Of a stretch of 64,000 nt of DNA, positions 29,148 to 38,397 are shown piece after piece. A program made the translations under genes and the position numbers. Below the pieces are notes generated by a model that saw only the letters and a program-made list of their open reading frames with translations, had not been told where the DNA came from and did not search any database. Source of the DNA: Flavobacteriaceae bacterium GSB9 (GTDB lineage Bacteria; Bacteroidota; Bacteroidia; Flavobacteriales; Flavobacteriaceae); the NCBI GenBank assembly GCA_022749295.1, contig CP062007.1, positions 496,001 to 560,000 on the forward strand, read 5' to 3'. Numbering within the stretch: position 1 is the stretch's first letter; each line of letters opens with the position of its first letter.

Positions 29148-30407
29148 ATGAAAGACTTATTTGAGAAGATTTACAAGGATAAAGGGCCATTAGGAAAATG
29201 GGCATCTCAGGCAGAAGGATATTTTGTGTTTCCTAAATTAGAGGGCGAAATTTCAAATCGAATGAAGTTTCAAGGAAAGGAAGTAATCACTTGGAGTATC
29301 AATGATTATCTAGGACTTGCTAACCACCCAGAGGTGAGAAAAACAGATGCTGAAGCGGCAGCACAGTATGGCTCGGCTTACCCGATGGGGGCACGAATGA
29401 TGTCTGGCCACACCGATTTACATGAAAAACTTCAAAACGAATTAGCGGCTTTTGTAAATAAAGAAGCGGCTTACCTTTTAAATTTTGGCTATCAAGGCAT
29501 GGTTTCGACCATTGATGCGCTTGTAGCAAAAGACGATATAATTGTCTACGATGTAGATGCGCATGCCTGTATTATTGATGGTGTTCGTTTGCACATGGGG
29601 AAACGATTTACTTATAAGCATAATGATGTTGAAAGTTTAGAAAAAAATCTTGAGCGTGCCACTAAAATGGCAGAGCAAACTGGAGGTGGTATTTTGGTAA
29701 TCTCTGAAGGTGTTTTTGGCATGCGCGGTGAGCAAGGACGATTAAAAGAAATAGTTGCGCTTAAGAAAAAATTCAATTTTAGGTTATTTGTAGATGACGC
29801 CCATGGTTTTGGAACCTTAGGAGCGACTGGTGCAGGAACAGGAGAAGAGCAAGGTGTTCAAGACGAAATTGATGTTTATTTTGCGACTTTTGCTAAATCA
29901 TTGGCCAGTACCGGTGCTTTTATTGCTGGTGATCAAGAAATAATAGATTATTTAAAGTATAACCTGCGTTCACAAATGTTTGCCAAATCACTGCAAATGC
30001 AGTTGGTAGCAGGGGCGTTGAAGCGTTTGGAAATGTTGAAAACCATGCCTGAGTTGAAAGCTAAACTTTGGGAAAATGTAAACGCTTTACAGTCTGGTTT
30101 GAAAGAACGTGGCTTCGATATAGGTACTACCCAAAGTTGTGTAACTCCTGTATACTTAAAAGGAAGTATCCCAGAGGCGATGGCTTTGGTTAAAGATTTA
30201 CGCGAAAATTACGGCATATTCTGTTCTATAGTTGTTTACCCAGTAATACCTAAAGGAATGATTTTGCTAAGGTTAATCCCTACGGCAACACATACCTTAG
30301 AAGATGTTCGTGAAACTTTAGATGCATTTGATGCGATTAGAGAGCGATTACAAAACGGTACTTACAAACGCCTTTCTGCAGCAGTTATGGCTGCGATGGG
30401 AGAGTAA
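29148..30407 (+). CDS. Alpha-oxoamine synthase, probable cysteate fatty acyltransferase (capnine synthesis)
   Basis: This 419-residue PLP enzyme is of the KBL/AONS/SPT family, which condenses an amino acid with an acyl-CoA or acyl-ACP and releases CO2. NDYLGLANHPEV, MGARMMSGHTDLHE, FVDDAHGFGTLG and the PLP lysine Lys250 in FAKSLASTGAFIAG are visible. The N-terminal part and the GARMMSGH segment resemble, from memory, the enzyme shown in Flavobacterium to make the sulfonolipid base capnine. Serine palmitoyltransferase of Bacteroides differs at these places. The neighbouring cysteine-synthase-like gene supports cysteate as substrate. Family certain; substrate inferred. Confidence 0.9.
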   Translation: MKDLFEKIYKDKGPLGKWASQAEGYFVFPKLEGEISNRMKFQGKEVITWSINDYLGLANHPEVRKTDAEAAAQYGSAYPMGARMMSGHTDLHEKLQNELAAFVNKEAAYLLNFGYQGMVSTIDALVAKDDIIVYDVDAHACIIDGVRLHMGKRFTYKHNDVESLEKNLERATKMAEQTGGGILVISEGVFGMRGEQGRLKEIVALKKKFNFRLFVDDAHGFGTLGATGAGTGEEQGVQDEIDVYFATFAKSLASTGAFIAGDQEIIDYLKYNLRSQMFAKSLQMQLVAGALKRLEMLKTMPELKAKLWENVNALQSGLKERGFDIGTTQSCVTPVYLKGSIPEAMALVKDLRENYGIFCSIVVYPVIPKGMILLRLIPTATHTLEDVRETLDAFDAIRERLQNGTYKRLSAAVMAAMGE

Positions 30408-30432
30408 TAATTCAGTAAGTTCACATAAAGAC

Positions 30433-30466
30433 AAAAAATCCGATTCTTAATAGAATCGGATTTTTT
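30433..30466. terminator. Bidirectional terminator
   Basis: AAAAAATCCGATTCT (30433-30447) and AGAATCGGATTTTTT (30452-30466) form a 15-bp stem with a TAAT loop between two convergent genes. The stop codon of the minus-strand gene lies in the T-run just beyond. Confidence 0.88.
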
Positions 30467-30468
30467 TT

Positions 30469-31590
30469 TTATGCATAATCTTTTCTAAAGGTTTTCCGTC
30501 TTTTAACGACTTTAGGGTCAAAGTGTTTCCAAATTTTTCTTATCGCTTCATTGTCTTCTAGTTCTGGGGTTCTGTAGCAGGTTTCCATACCTTTTTCTTT
30601 AAAAGTATTGTAATATTCATTGAATATCACGGCGTGAACACCTTTGTTTTGGTAGTCTGGATGTACGCCTATCAAATAAAAAATAGCCTCTTTATTATGT
30701 TTTTTGGCTCGTAAAATATGTATGAAACCGAAAGGAAATAATTTACCGTTCATTTTTTGCAACGCTCTTGAGAATGATGGCATTACTATGGCAAAAGCTA
30801 TCATGTTGTCGTTCTCGTCAACCACGAATTTTATGTATTCGGGGTTGATGAATTTTATGAACTTCTTTTTAAAATAGGCTTTTTGGATATCGTTAATGGC
30901 AACAAATGATGATAGTTTGGCGTAACTGTCGTTAAACAAATCAAACATTTTGTCGGCGTAAGGCATAACCTCGTTAGTAGAAGTGAAATTAAGAGGTTTT
31001 AATTTGTACCGTTTTTTTATCAATTCGTTGGCTTTGCGAAAGAACTCAGGCTTTACGTTGGAAAAAGGGAATCTGCTTTCGCAATATGATTTTTCAACTT
31101 TGTAGTTTGCAGCCTCGTAATGCTTTATGTAGTATGGATGGTTGTACCATGTTACCATCGAACCAATAGAATCAAATCCTTCAGTTAAAACGCCTACCTT
31201 ATCCAAATTAGAGAATCCAACAGGGCCTTCAACATATTCTAAGTTGTGTGCTTTGCCAATTTCTTCAACTTTTTCAAACAAAACTTTCGAAACTTCCAAA
31301 TCATCAATGAAGTCAAACCAGCCAAAACGCATTTTTTTTTGGTTTTGTCCGTTTATTTCAAGCCAATTAACAATGGCGGCAACTCTGCCAACTATTTCAT
31401 TGTTTTTATAGGCTAGAAACAGTCTAGCCTCAGCATCTTTAAAAACGGGGTTTTCGGTTTTGTCAAAGGTCTTTATTTCCTGACTTATAATGGGAGGCAC
31501 CCAATATCTTGAACCTTTGTATAGTTTAAATGGAAATTTAACAAAAGCTTTTAAGTCTTTTTTTGTCTGTACTTCTTTTAGTGTTACCAT
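30469..31590 (-). CDS. GNAT-like protein beside the alpha-oxoamine synthase
   Basis: The 373-residue protein has an N-terminal part with FPFKLYKGSRYWVPP and NNEIVGRVAAIVN, and a C-terminal acetyltransferase-like part with LIGVHPDYQNKGVHAVIFNEYY, where the acyl-CoA pyrophosphate loop is QNKGV. These belong to the GNAT superfamily. I cannot name a substrate. Its position convergent with a probable sulfonolipid enzyme makes N-acylation of capnine a tempting but unsupported idea. Confidence 0.8.
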   Translation of the reverse strand: MVTLKEVQTKKDLKAFVKFPFKLYKGSRYWVPPIISQEIKTFDKTENPVFKDAEARLFLAYKNNEIVGRVAAIVNWLEINGQNQKKMRFGWFDFIDDLEVSKVLFEKVEEIGKAHNLEYVEGPVGFSNLDKVGVLTEGFDSIGSMVTWYNHPYYIKHYEAANYKVEKSYCESRFPFSNVKPEFFRKANELIKKRYKLKPLNFTSTNEVMPYADKMFDLFNDSYAKLSSFVAINDIQKAYFKKKFIKFINPEYIKFVVDENDNMIAFAIVMPSFSRALQKMNGKLFPFGFIHILRAKKHNKEAIFYLIGVHPDYQNKGVHAVIFNEYYNTFKEKGMETCYRTPELEDNEAIRKIWKHFDPKVVKRRKTFRKDYA

Positions 31591-31617
31591 GGTTAAGGCA
31601 ATAGCTTATAGGTTGGT

Positions 31618-32631
31618 TTAGTTGAAATCTATATCGGCTTTTCTTCTTCTGTTCAAAGAATCGTCTGTTTTACTTTTGTTTTTCCTTTTTCTGTTTTTTC
31701 CACTTCTATTGTTTTTGCGCTCCAGAGCATCTTTGGCAGAGGTGCCATTGTCAATTTCTTTGTCTTTATGGAAATCCAAACGATAAGAAGCGCCTAGGCT
31801 TACATTAAAAACCGAAGGCGTGTCTTTGGTGTTAAACGTCAATGCGGTATCTAGTTGAAAATCTTTACCTAACAAATATGCGCCTCCAAAACGAAACAGG
31901 TTATCGGCATAAAAATCACTTTTAATACCTTGTGTTTCGCCAAAAATAACCCATTTTGGACTGAATGAGTGTGTTAGTGTCAAAATATATTGAAAGTCAG
32001 ATTGGTCTGTGCCAATCCTGTCTTTAATTAAATTCATAACAAATACCCAGCCGCCAGAAAAATTGTTTTGCGTTGCAATCATCACTTTAGGGCTAAATCC
32101 TTCAATGCCCGGAGCGGTGTAAGGGTTGTTTTTAGTATCGTAATTTGCTCCCGCATAGATAGAAACGGCAGGAATAAGCGATTTCCATTTAAACCGCCTG
32201 TTGGCTTTCCAACTGTAGAGGTTGGGCTTGTCTTCTTCGGCATTTTTGTAGGGGTCGTAGAGCAAATATTTGGCGCCAATAGCTGCAAACCTAAAATTGG
32301 CACGGTCTTCTTCGGCATTAAAATTTGAGGCAAACGTTTTGGTGTCGTTTTGGTACGTGCCTTCAATGTTCAGTTCAAGTTCTTCAAAAAACAGACCGTA
32401 ACGCGCGGCAAAATCAATACCAAAACCAGAAATTTCATATGCTTGATTGGGTGTGCGTTCTTCTTTTAAAATAAAGGGGCCTATTTCAAGTTGGGCCACA
32501 TTAGTGCCGACAGAGAAAGCACTTCGTGAAACGCCCGGCCGATTAGAGTTTATAACTTCAGTATATTGACAAAAGCCTTGTGTAGTAACAAAGCTCAATA
32601 ACAAGAATAATGTAGATTTTAATGTATTCAT
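31618..32631 (-). CDS. Outer-membrane beta-barrel protein, transporter-like
   Basis: I chose the ATG at 32631 (MNTLKSTLFLLLSF) because it gives a proper signal peptide ending at FCQ; an upstream ATG at 32727 would put 32 odd residues before it. The mature part consists of alternating strands (AARYGLFFEELELNIEGTY, RANFRFAAIGAKYLL, VSIYAGANYD) typical of the MetA-pathway/transporter barrel family. The C-terminal 50 residues are Lys/Arg/Asn-rich (NNRSGKNRKRKNKSK) and follow the barrel strands, which is unusual. Substrate unknown. Confidence 0.75.
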   Translation of the reverse strand: MNTLKSTLFLLLSFVTTQGFCQYTEVINSNRPGVSRSAFSVGTNVAQLEIGPFILKEERTPNQAYEISGFGIDFAARYGLFFEELELNIEGTYQNDTKTFASNFNAEEDRANFRFAAIGAKYLLYDPYKNAEEDKPNLYSWKANRRFKWKSLIPAVSIYAGANYDTKNNPYTAPGIEGFSPKVMIATQNNFSGGWVFVMNLIKDRIGTDQSDFQYILTLTHSFSPKWVIFGETQGIKSDFYADNLFRFGGAYLLGKDFQLDTALTFNTKDTPSVFNVSLGASYRLDFHKDKEIDNGTSAKDALERKNNRSGKNRKRKNKSKTDDSLNRRRKADIDFN

Positions 32632-32744
32632 AATACAAGTAGGTTTGCTAAAACATTTAAGGAATTTGGTTAAAAGCATTCCCAAATATAGATATTTTAT
32701 AGTTTTTTTATCATTTTTCGCATTCAATTAAACGCACATAATCG

Positions 32745-32752
32745 TATTTTTG
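32745..32752 (+). promoter_or_regulatory. Candidate -7 box for the surface-polysaccharide operon
   Basis: TATTTTTG fits TAnnTTTG and lies 26 bp before the first ATG of the operon. The -33 element is unclear. Confidence 0.4.
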
Positions 32753-32778
32753 TATTGAATAACAAATTATAGTAGAAA

Positions 32779-33045
32779 ATGGGTTTATTAAGAACCATAC
32801 TTATAATAGCATTAGTTTATTACGGCCTTAAAATATTATCACGCATTTTCGCACCTTATTTGGTAAAGTATGCCGCTAAAAAGGCCGAACAACGTTTTGG
32901 GGGGCAATTTGGTGATTTTCAGTCAAGAAAAAACCAAAAGCAGCCTCCAAAAAAAGAGGGTGAAGTTACCATAGATAAAATTCCACAAACAAAAACTTCA
33001 AATAAAAATGTGGGAGACTATGTGGATTACGAAGAAATTGATTAA
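32779..33045 (+). CDS. DUF4834 family small membrane protein
   Basis: The 88-residue protein has one N-terminal helix (LLRTILIIALVYYGLKILSR), then a basic amphipathic stretch (APYLVKYAAKKAEQRFG) and a polar tail ending YVDYEEID. This matches the DUF4834 family found in Flavobacteriia. It starts a plus-strand run of four genes ending with a flippase, 31 bp before the YfhO gene. Function unknown. Confidence 0.85.
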   Translation: MGLLRTILIIALVYYGLKILSRIFAPYLVKYAAKKAEQRFGGQFGDFQSRKNQKQPPKKEGEVTIDKIPQTKTSNKNVGDYVDYEEID

Positions 33046-33076
33046 TTTCCGACTTCATTTTTCTTAATAAAAATCC

Positions 33077-35506
33077 ATGCAATTTTCTTTTAAAAGATTA
33101 CTTCCACACATCTTAGTTTTATTAGGGTTTGTAGTCATCGCTTTGGCTTATTTTAATCCTGTTTTGCAAGGCAAAGCCATATATCAAAACGATATTGTTC
33201 AGTTTATTGGCATGAGCAAGCAGCAAAAAGATTTCAAAGCCGAAACGGGCGAAGAAACCTACTGGACAAACGCTGCATTTGGAGGTATGCCAACCTATCA
33301 ATTGGGAGCTAGGTATCCGCATAATTATATTAAAAAATTTGATCTTGCATTGCGGTTTTTACCACGTCCAGCAGATTATTTATTTCTTTACCTTTTAGGG
33401 TTTTACATTTTGCTACTTACACTAAAAGTTGATTTTAAATTAGCAGTTTTAGGAGCTTTGGCTTTTGGGTTTTCCACCTACCTGATTATTATTTTGGGTG
33501 TTGGGCATAACAGTAAAGCGCATGCTATTGCTTACATGCCATTAGTGATTAGTGGAATCGTTTTGGTATTTAGAAAGAAGTATTTTCTCGGTTTTTTGTT
33601 GACTACGATAGCCATGGGCTTGGAATTAGTCGCGAATCATTTTCAAATGACGTATTACCTAATGTTTTTGGTGATTATTTTAGGAATCGCCTACTTGATT
33701 GATGCCTATAAAAAAGGATTGTTGTCTCATTATTTTAAATCGGTTGCTATTATGGTTGGCGCCGTAGTGCTTTCCATTGCTTTAAACGCGACCAATATTA
33801 TGGCTACCAGTGAGTATGTTAAGGAAAGCAAGAGAAGTAAAAGTGAGCTTACTATTAATGCTGATGGTACACCGAAACCGAATGTAACTTCGGGGTTGAG
33901 TAAAGATTATATAACACAGTTTAGTTATGGGTTTGCCGAAACGTTTAACTTGTTTATCCCAAGGTTTATGGGGGGCGGAAATGGCGAGGACGTTGGTAAA
34001 GACTCGGCAACTTATGAGGCGTTTAGAAAATTAGGGGCAACAACAACCCAGGCTGCTCAGCAGGCTAAGAGAGCGCCCATGTATTGGGGCAACCAACCTA
34101 TTGTTGAGGCGCCAGCCTACATTGGGGCTGTAGTGTTGTTCTTGTTTGTTTTTGCTTTGTTTTTGGTGAAAGGACGATTGAAATGGTGGCTTGTTGGAGG
34201 AACGGTGTTTTCGCTACTCTTGTCTTACGGAAAGAATTTAGGGTTTTTAACCAACTTTTTTATTGACTACGTGCCGCTATACGATAAGTTTAGAGCCGTA
34301 ACATCCATCCAGGTTATATTGGAACTTTGCGTACCGGTTTTAGCTGTTTTTGGGTTGATGAAGCTTTTTAACAACTACGAAAAAAATGAAGAAAAACTTA
34401 AAGCACTAAAATATGCAACGGCTATTTCTGGAGGTTTAGCCTTGTTGTTTTTGCTGTTTAAGTCGTCTCTTTTTGATTTTGTTGGTGCTAATGATGGTTA
34501 TTATCGCCAAAATTACGGTCAGGCTTTTGTTGATGCTTTAAAAACAGATAGAAAAACGCTTTTCACTCAAGACACATTGAGGAGTTTGGTTTTAGTGTTG
34601 CTATCGGCAGGCGCTATTTTTATGTTTTTAAAGAAAAAATGGAAAGAACAATGGGTGGTGGCAGCTTTTGCCATATTGATTTTGTTTGATTTGATTGGAG
34701 TTGACCGGCGTTATGTAAATAATGATGATTTTGTGTCGAGCATTGCCATGAGCAAGCCTTTTAATGCTACAGAGATCGATAAACACATTTTAAATGATAA
34801 AGGGTATTATCGGGTTTTCGATATGGTCTCTGGGCCATCAAAACCCTCTTATTTCCATAATTCTCTAAATGGGTACAATGCAGCAGAATTGAGGCGTTAC
34901 AGTGAGGTTTTCGATTTTTATATTTCTAAAAATAACATCAATGTACTCAATATGCTCAATACAAAATATATTGTGGCGCAAGATGAAAAAGGTAATACGT
35001 TTCCTTATGAAAACGACAAAGCTAATGGAAGCGCTTGGTTTGTTGAGGAGCTGATAATGGTTGGTTCTGCTGATGAAGAAATTATAGCTTTAGATAGTTT
35101 GGATAATAAAAAAAGTGCGGTTTACTCATCTCATAAAGCACTCGAAAAAATAAATGGCATAAAAAAGAAGTTTGCTTTAATTGACACGTTATCGTCAGTT
35201 GAAATTCAAAAGGTTGAGCCAAATTATTTAAAGTATAAGTCTAAAAATAAAAACGATGGGTTTGTTGTGTTCTCAGAGGTGTATTATCCAAAGGGTTGGA
35301 AAACATTTCTTGACGGTAAAGAAGTTGAGCACATGCGTGTAGACTATATTTTGCGAGGTATGCCTGTTCCAAAAGGTAAGCATGTTATTGAGTTTAAATT
35401 TGAACCAGATGTTGTGAAAACCGGAAGTGCAATTTCCTTAGCAGGGTCTATAGTGTTTGGGGTGTTGCTTTTAGTGGGTTTGTTCTATATGTTTAAAAAT
35501 CAGTAG
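33077..35506 (+). CDS. YfhO family multispanning membrane protein
   Basis: This 809-residue protein has 12 or more hydrophobic helices (N-terminal to about 560), a soluble stretch and a final helix (about 785-805). YFNPVLQGK, YWTNAAFGGMPTYQ and ALNGYNAAELRR-type segments mark the YfhO family, whose members resemble GT-C glycosyltransferases and act in surface-glycan or lipoteichoic acid decoration. It lies upstream of a glycosyltransferase and a flippase, supporting an envelope-glycan role. Donor and acceptor unknown. Confidence 0.9.
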   Translation: MQFSFKRLLPHILVLLGFVVIALAYFNPVLQGKAIYQNDIVQFIGMSKQQKDFKAETGEETYWTNAAFGGMPTYQLGARYPHNYIKKFDLALRFLPRPADYLFLYLLGFYILLLTLKVDFKLAVLGALAFGFSTYLIIILGVGHNSKAHAIAYMPLVISGIVLVFRKKYFLGFLLTTIAMGLELVANHFQMTYYLMFLVIILGIAYLIDAYKKGLLSHYFKSVAIMVGAVVLSIALNATNIMATSEYVKESKRSKSELTINADGTPKPNVTSGLSKDYITQFSYGFAETFNLFIPRFMGGGNGEDVGKDSATYEAFRKLGATTTQAAQQAKRAPMYWGNQPIVEAPAYIGAVVLFLFVFALFLVKGRLKWWLVGGTVFSLLLSYGKNLGFLTNFFIDYVPLYDKFRAVTSIQVILELCVPVLAVFGLMKLFNNYEKNEEKLKALKYATAISGGLALLFLLFKSSLFDFVGANDGYYRQNYGQAFVDALKTDRKTLFTQDTLRSLVLVLLSAGAIFMFLKKKWKEQWVVAAFAILILFDLIGVDRRYVNNDDFVSSIAMSKPFNATEIDKHILNDKGYYRVFDMVSGPSKPSYFHNSLNGYNAAELRRYSEVFDFYISKNNINVLNMLNTKYIVAQDEKGNTFPYENDKANGSAWFVEELIMVGSADEEIIALDSLDNKKSAVYSSHKALEKINGIKKKFALIDTLSSVEIQKVEPNYLKYKSKNKNDGFVVFSEVYYPKGWKTFLDGKEVEHMRVDYILRGMPVPKGKHVIEFKFEPDVVKTGSAISLAGSIVFGVLLLVGLFYMFKNQ

Positions 35507-35556
35507 ACTGGTTTAAGGGAGTTCGGGCGTATTAATTTATTCTTTTAGGTTTTTAA

Positions 35557-36837
35557 ATGGGCAAAAACAAAGTTTTAATAATAGCGTATTATTGGCCACC
35601 TGCCGGAGGTCCTGGTGTGCAGCGTTGGTTAAAGTTTGTTAAGTATTTGCCAGAGTTTGGGGTAGAACCAATTGTTTATGTGCCAGAAAACCCCAGCTAT
35701 CCAATAATAGACGAAAGCTTAAATGCTGAAGTGCCAAAAGGGTTAACTATTTTAAAGCACCCGATAAGAGAGCCATACAAGATTGCGAATTTATTTTCAA
35801 AAAAATCTTCAAAAACGATTAGCAAGGGAATAATACCCGATAAAAAAAAGCAATCCTTTATTGATAAAACATTGCTCTTTGTGCGTGGTAATTTTTTTAT
35901 ACCAGACGCAAGAGTAGGGTGGGTGGAGCCCTCGGTATACTATCTCTGTGAATACATTAAAAAGGAAGGTATAAAAACCATTTTAACTACCGGTCCACCA
36001 CATAGCTTGCACCTCATTGGGCTTCGTTTAAAAGAAAAACTTGCTGTTAAATGGCTGGCGGATTTCAGAGATCCATGGACCACTATTGGCTACCACAAGC
36101 GATTAAAATTGACAAAGGCTTCTGAAGAAAAGCATAAAAACCTTGAAAAACTTGTTTTGAGCACTGCGGATCAAATTGTGGTAACGAGCTTTGTTACAAA
36201 GCTGGAGTTTGGGCAAATTACGGATAAGCCTATTGAAGTAATAACCAATGGCTATGATGATGAAGGGGTGTTGGACTTTAAAATGGATAACAAATTTTCT
36301 GTGTCGCATATTGGTTCGCTTTTATCCAAAAGAAATCCAGAGGTTCTCTGGCGTATTTTTTCGGAATTAATAAAGGAAAACAATGGGTTTTCAGAAGATT
36401 TTCAGCTTAATTTAATTGGGGCTGTTAGCGAAAGTGTTATAAAATCGATAAAAAATAATGGTTTAGAAAATCATTTAAATGAAGTTGGTTATGTGTCTCA
36501 TAAAAAGTCGATTAAATTTCAAAAAAAGTCTCAATTATTGTTGCTTATCGAGATAGATTCAGAAGAAACTAAATGCATTATTCCAGGAAAACTATTTGAA
36601 TATATGGTTTCAAACCGGCCTATAATTGCTTTGGGGCCAGAGGGGTCAGATGTAAAAAGAATTCTTAAGGAAACAAATACCGGGGATTACTTCGGTTACA
36701 ACGATTACGATTCTTTAAAAAGCCTTATATTAGGTCATTATAAATCATATAAAAACAAGTCCTTGCAGTCGCACCCCATCGGTCTTCAAAAATACCACCG
36801 TAGATTTCTAACCCAATCTTTATCTAAGCTATTATAG
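35557..36837 (+). CDS. Glycosyltransferase, GT4-like
   Basis: The 426-residue GT-B protein begins VLIIAYYWPPAGGPGVQRW, the classical N-terminal loop of GT4-like enzymes. The C-terminal half has VSHIGSLLSKRNPE and IPGKLFEYMVSNRPIIALG with the nucleotide-sugar binding Glu. It probably adds a sugar to a surface polysaccharide. It starts 50 bp after YfhO and ends 2 bp before the flippase start, so the three are one operon. Confidence 0.92.
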   Translation: MGKNKVLIIAYYWPPAGGPGVQRWLKFVKYLPEFGVEPIVYVPENPSYPIIDESLNAEVPKGLTILKHPIREPYKIANLFSKKSSKTISKGIIPDKKKQSFIDKTLLFVRGNFFIPDARVGWVEPSVYYLCEYIKKEGIKTILTTGPPHSLHLIGLRLKEKLAVKWLADFRDPWTTIGYHKRLKLTKASEEKHKNLEKLVLSTADQIVVTSFVTKLEFGQITDKPIEVITNGYDDEGVLDFKMDNKFSVSHIGSLLSKRNPEVLWRIFSELIKENNGFSEDFQLNLIGAVSESVIKSIKNNGLENHLNEVGYVSHKKSIKFQKKSQLLLLIEIDSEETKCIIPGKLFEYMVSNRPIIALGPEGSDVKRILKETNTGDYFGYNDYDSLKSLILGHYKSYKNKSLQSHPIGLQKYHRRFLTQSLSKLL

Positions 36838-36839
36838 TA

Positions 36840-38297
36840 ATGGGTATAGTTGCTTTACAGTCCTTTAAAAACGTTGTGTATACGTATTTAGGTTTTTTTA
36901 TAGGAGCCGTTAACACCCTTTTTCTTTATACAAAATTTTTAAGTGATGAGTATTATGGTATGGTTGGCTATATGCTGTCTTTGGCTTATGTGATTATGCC
37001 GCTTATGGCTTTTGGGGTTCATAACACTTTGGTGAAGTTTTATTCGTCTTTTAAAACACGCCTGTCTTTAAACAGTTTTTTAACATTAATGTTGCTTTTG
37101 CCTATTGGTGTTATTCTTCCGTTGGTGGCGATTACTTACTTCTCTTACGACGTAATTGGTGGGTTTTTGTCTGAAACCAATGCGATTATAAAAAGTTATT
37201 TGTGGCATACCGTTATCATTGCTATTGCTTTGGCTTATTTTGAGGTGTTTTTTGCTTGGGCAAAGGTGCAAATGAAAACCGTGTTCGGTAACTTTATGAA
37301 AGAGGTTTTCCATAGGGCAGGAGTAATGGTGCTTCTTTTTGCGCTTCACTTAGAAATTATAAGCGTCGAACAATTTATGGTAGGTTTGGTTATTGTTTAT
37401 GTCTTGCGAATGTTGGTAATGAAGATATATGCTTTTAGTATTCGGCTTCCGGTGCTTACTTTCAACAAAATTAATGGCCTTAGCGGTATTTTAAAATATT
37501 CTTTTTTAATTATTATTGCCGGTTCTATAGCGACTATACTTTTAGATGTGGACAAGGTTATGTTGGGGCAGTATATTGATATCGAACAGATTGCTTACTA
37601 TAATGTTGCTATATTCATTTCGGCAGTTATTGCTGTGCCACAAAGAGCAATGCATCAAATATTGCTGCCGTTATCGGCTAAATATTTAAATGAGCGGGAT
37701 TTTGAAGCGTTAGATGATTTGTATAAAAAAAGTTCACTTAACCTATTTGTAGTGGGCGGCTTTATTTTTTTATTGATTGTGCTGAATGTAGATCAATTGT
37801 ACCGCATTATTCCTGAGGAATTTAGTGGCGGAATGTTTGTTGTTTTTATTATTAGCATTTCTAAGTTATATGATTCTCTTTTGGGGAGCAACAATGCTAT
37901 TTTGTTTAATAGTGATTATTATAGGATGGTGCTTGTTTTGGGTGTTTTTCTTGTTGTTTTAATGGTGTTGCTCAATATGGTTTTTATTCCGTGGATTGGC
38001 ATAAATGGGGCCGGGCTTGCAACTTTTTTGGCTGTTTTTATATACAACTCGATTAAGCTCTATTTTGTCTATACTAAGTTTAAAATTTTTCCCTTTACAG
38101 TATCTACTCTAAAAATAGGTGCTTTGATTTTAATGAGCCTTTTGTTGTTTTACTTTTGGGACTTTCCGTTTCATCCGTTCGTAAACATAGCTTTAAAATC
38201 TGGTTTAATAACCTTGGTCTATGTTTTTATGGTTTTAAAATTTAATTTTTCAGAAGATATATCAGCGGTAATAAAACGCTATTTGAAGATGAAATAA
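36840..38297 (+). CDS. Polysaccharide flippase (Wzx-like, MATE/MOP fold)
   Basis: The 485-residue protein is nearly all hydrophobic, with about 12-14 predicted helices. VVYTYLGFFIGAVNTLFLY at the start and ILKYSFLIIIAGSIATILLD in the middle fit the lipopolysaccharide/polysaccharide exporter family that flips lipid-linked glycans across the inner membrane. It starts 2 bp after the glycosyltransferase stop. The last gene of the operon; no clear terminator was found in the 100-bp gap to the convergent gene. Confidence 0.9.
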   Translation: MGIVALQSFKNVVYTYLGFFIGAVNTLFLYTKFLSDEYYGMVGYMLSLAYVIMPLMAFGVHNTLVKFYSSFKTRLSLNSFLTLMLLLPIGVILPLVAITYFSYDVIGGFLSETNAIIKSYLWHTVIIAIALAYFEVFFAWAKVQMKTVFGNFMKEVFHRAGVMVLLFALHLEIISVEQFMVGLVIVYVLRMLVMKIYAFSIRLPVLTFNKINGLSGILKYSFLIIIAGSIATILLDVDKVMLGQYIDIEQIAYYNVAIFISAVIAVPQRAMHQILLPLSAKYLNERDFEALDDLYKKSSLNLFVVGGFIFLLIVLNVDQLYRIIPEEFSGGMFVVFIISISKLYDSLLGSNNAILFNSDYYRMVLVLGVFLVVLMVLLNMVFIPWIGINGAGLATFLAVFIYNSIKLYFVYTKFKIFPFTVSTLKIGALILMSLLLFYFWDFPFHPFVNIALKSGLITLVYVFMVLKFNFSEDISAVIKRYLKMK

Positions 38298-38397
38298 ATA
38301 TGTTTTTTTTTGAAATGTTTCTAAAAACAGAAAACCCCACGATGTTGCTTTGAGGCAAACTTATCGCAGGGCTTTCCAAACTAACCAACCAAAATTG

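Noticed and set aside
29148-30407. Serine palmitoyltransferase or 2-amino-3-ketobutyrate ligase
   Set aside because: The N-terminal segment and GARMMSGH fit the cysteate acyltransferase type better, but the substrate is not proven.
32632-32727. Upstream ATG for the outer-membrane transporter-like protein
   Set aside because: It places 32 unlikely residues before a perfect signal peptide beginning at 32631.
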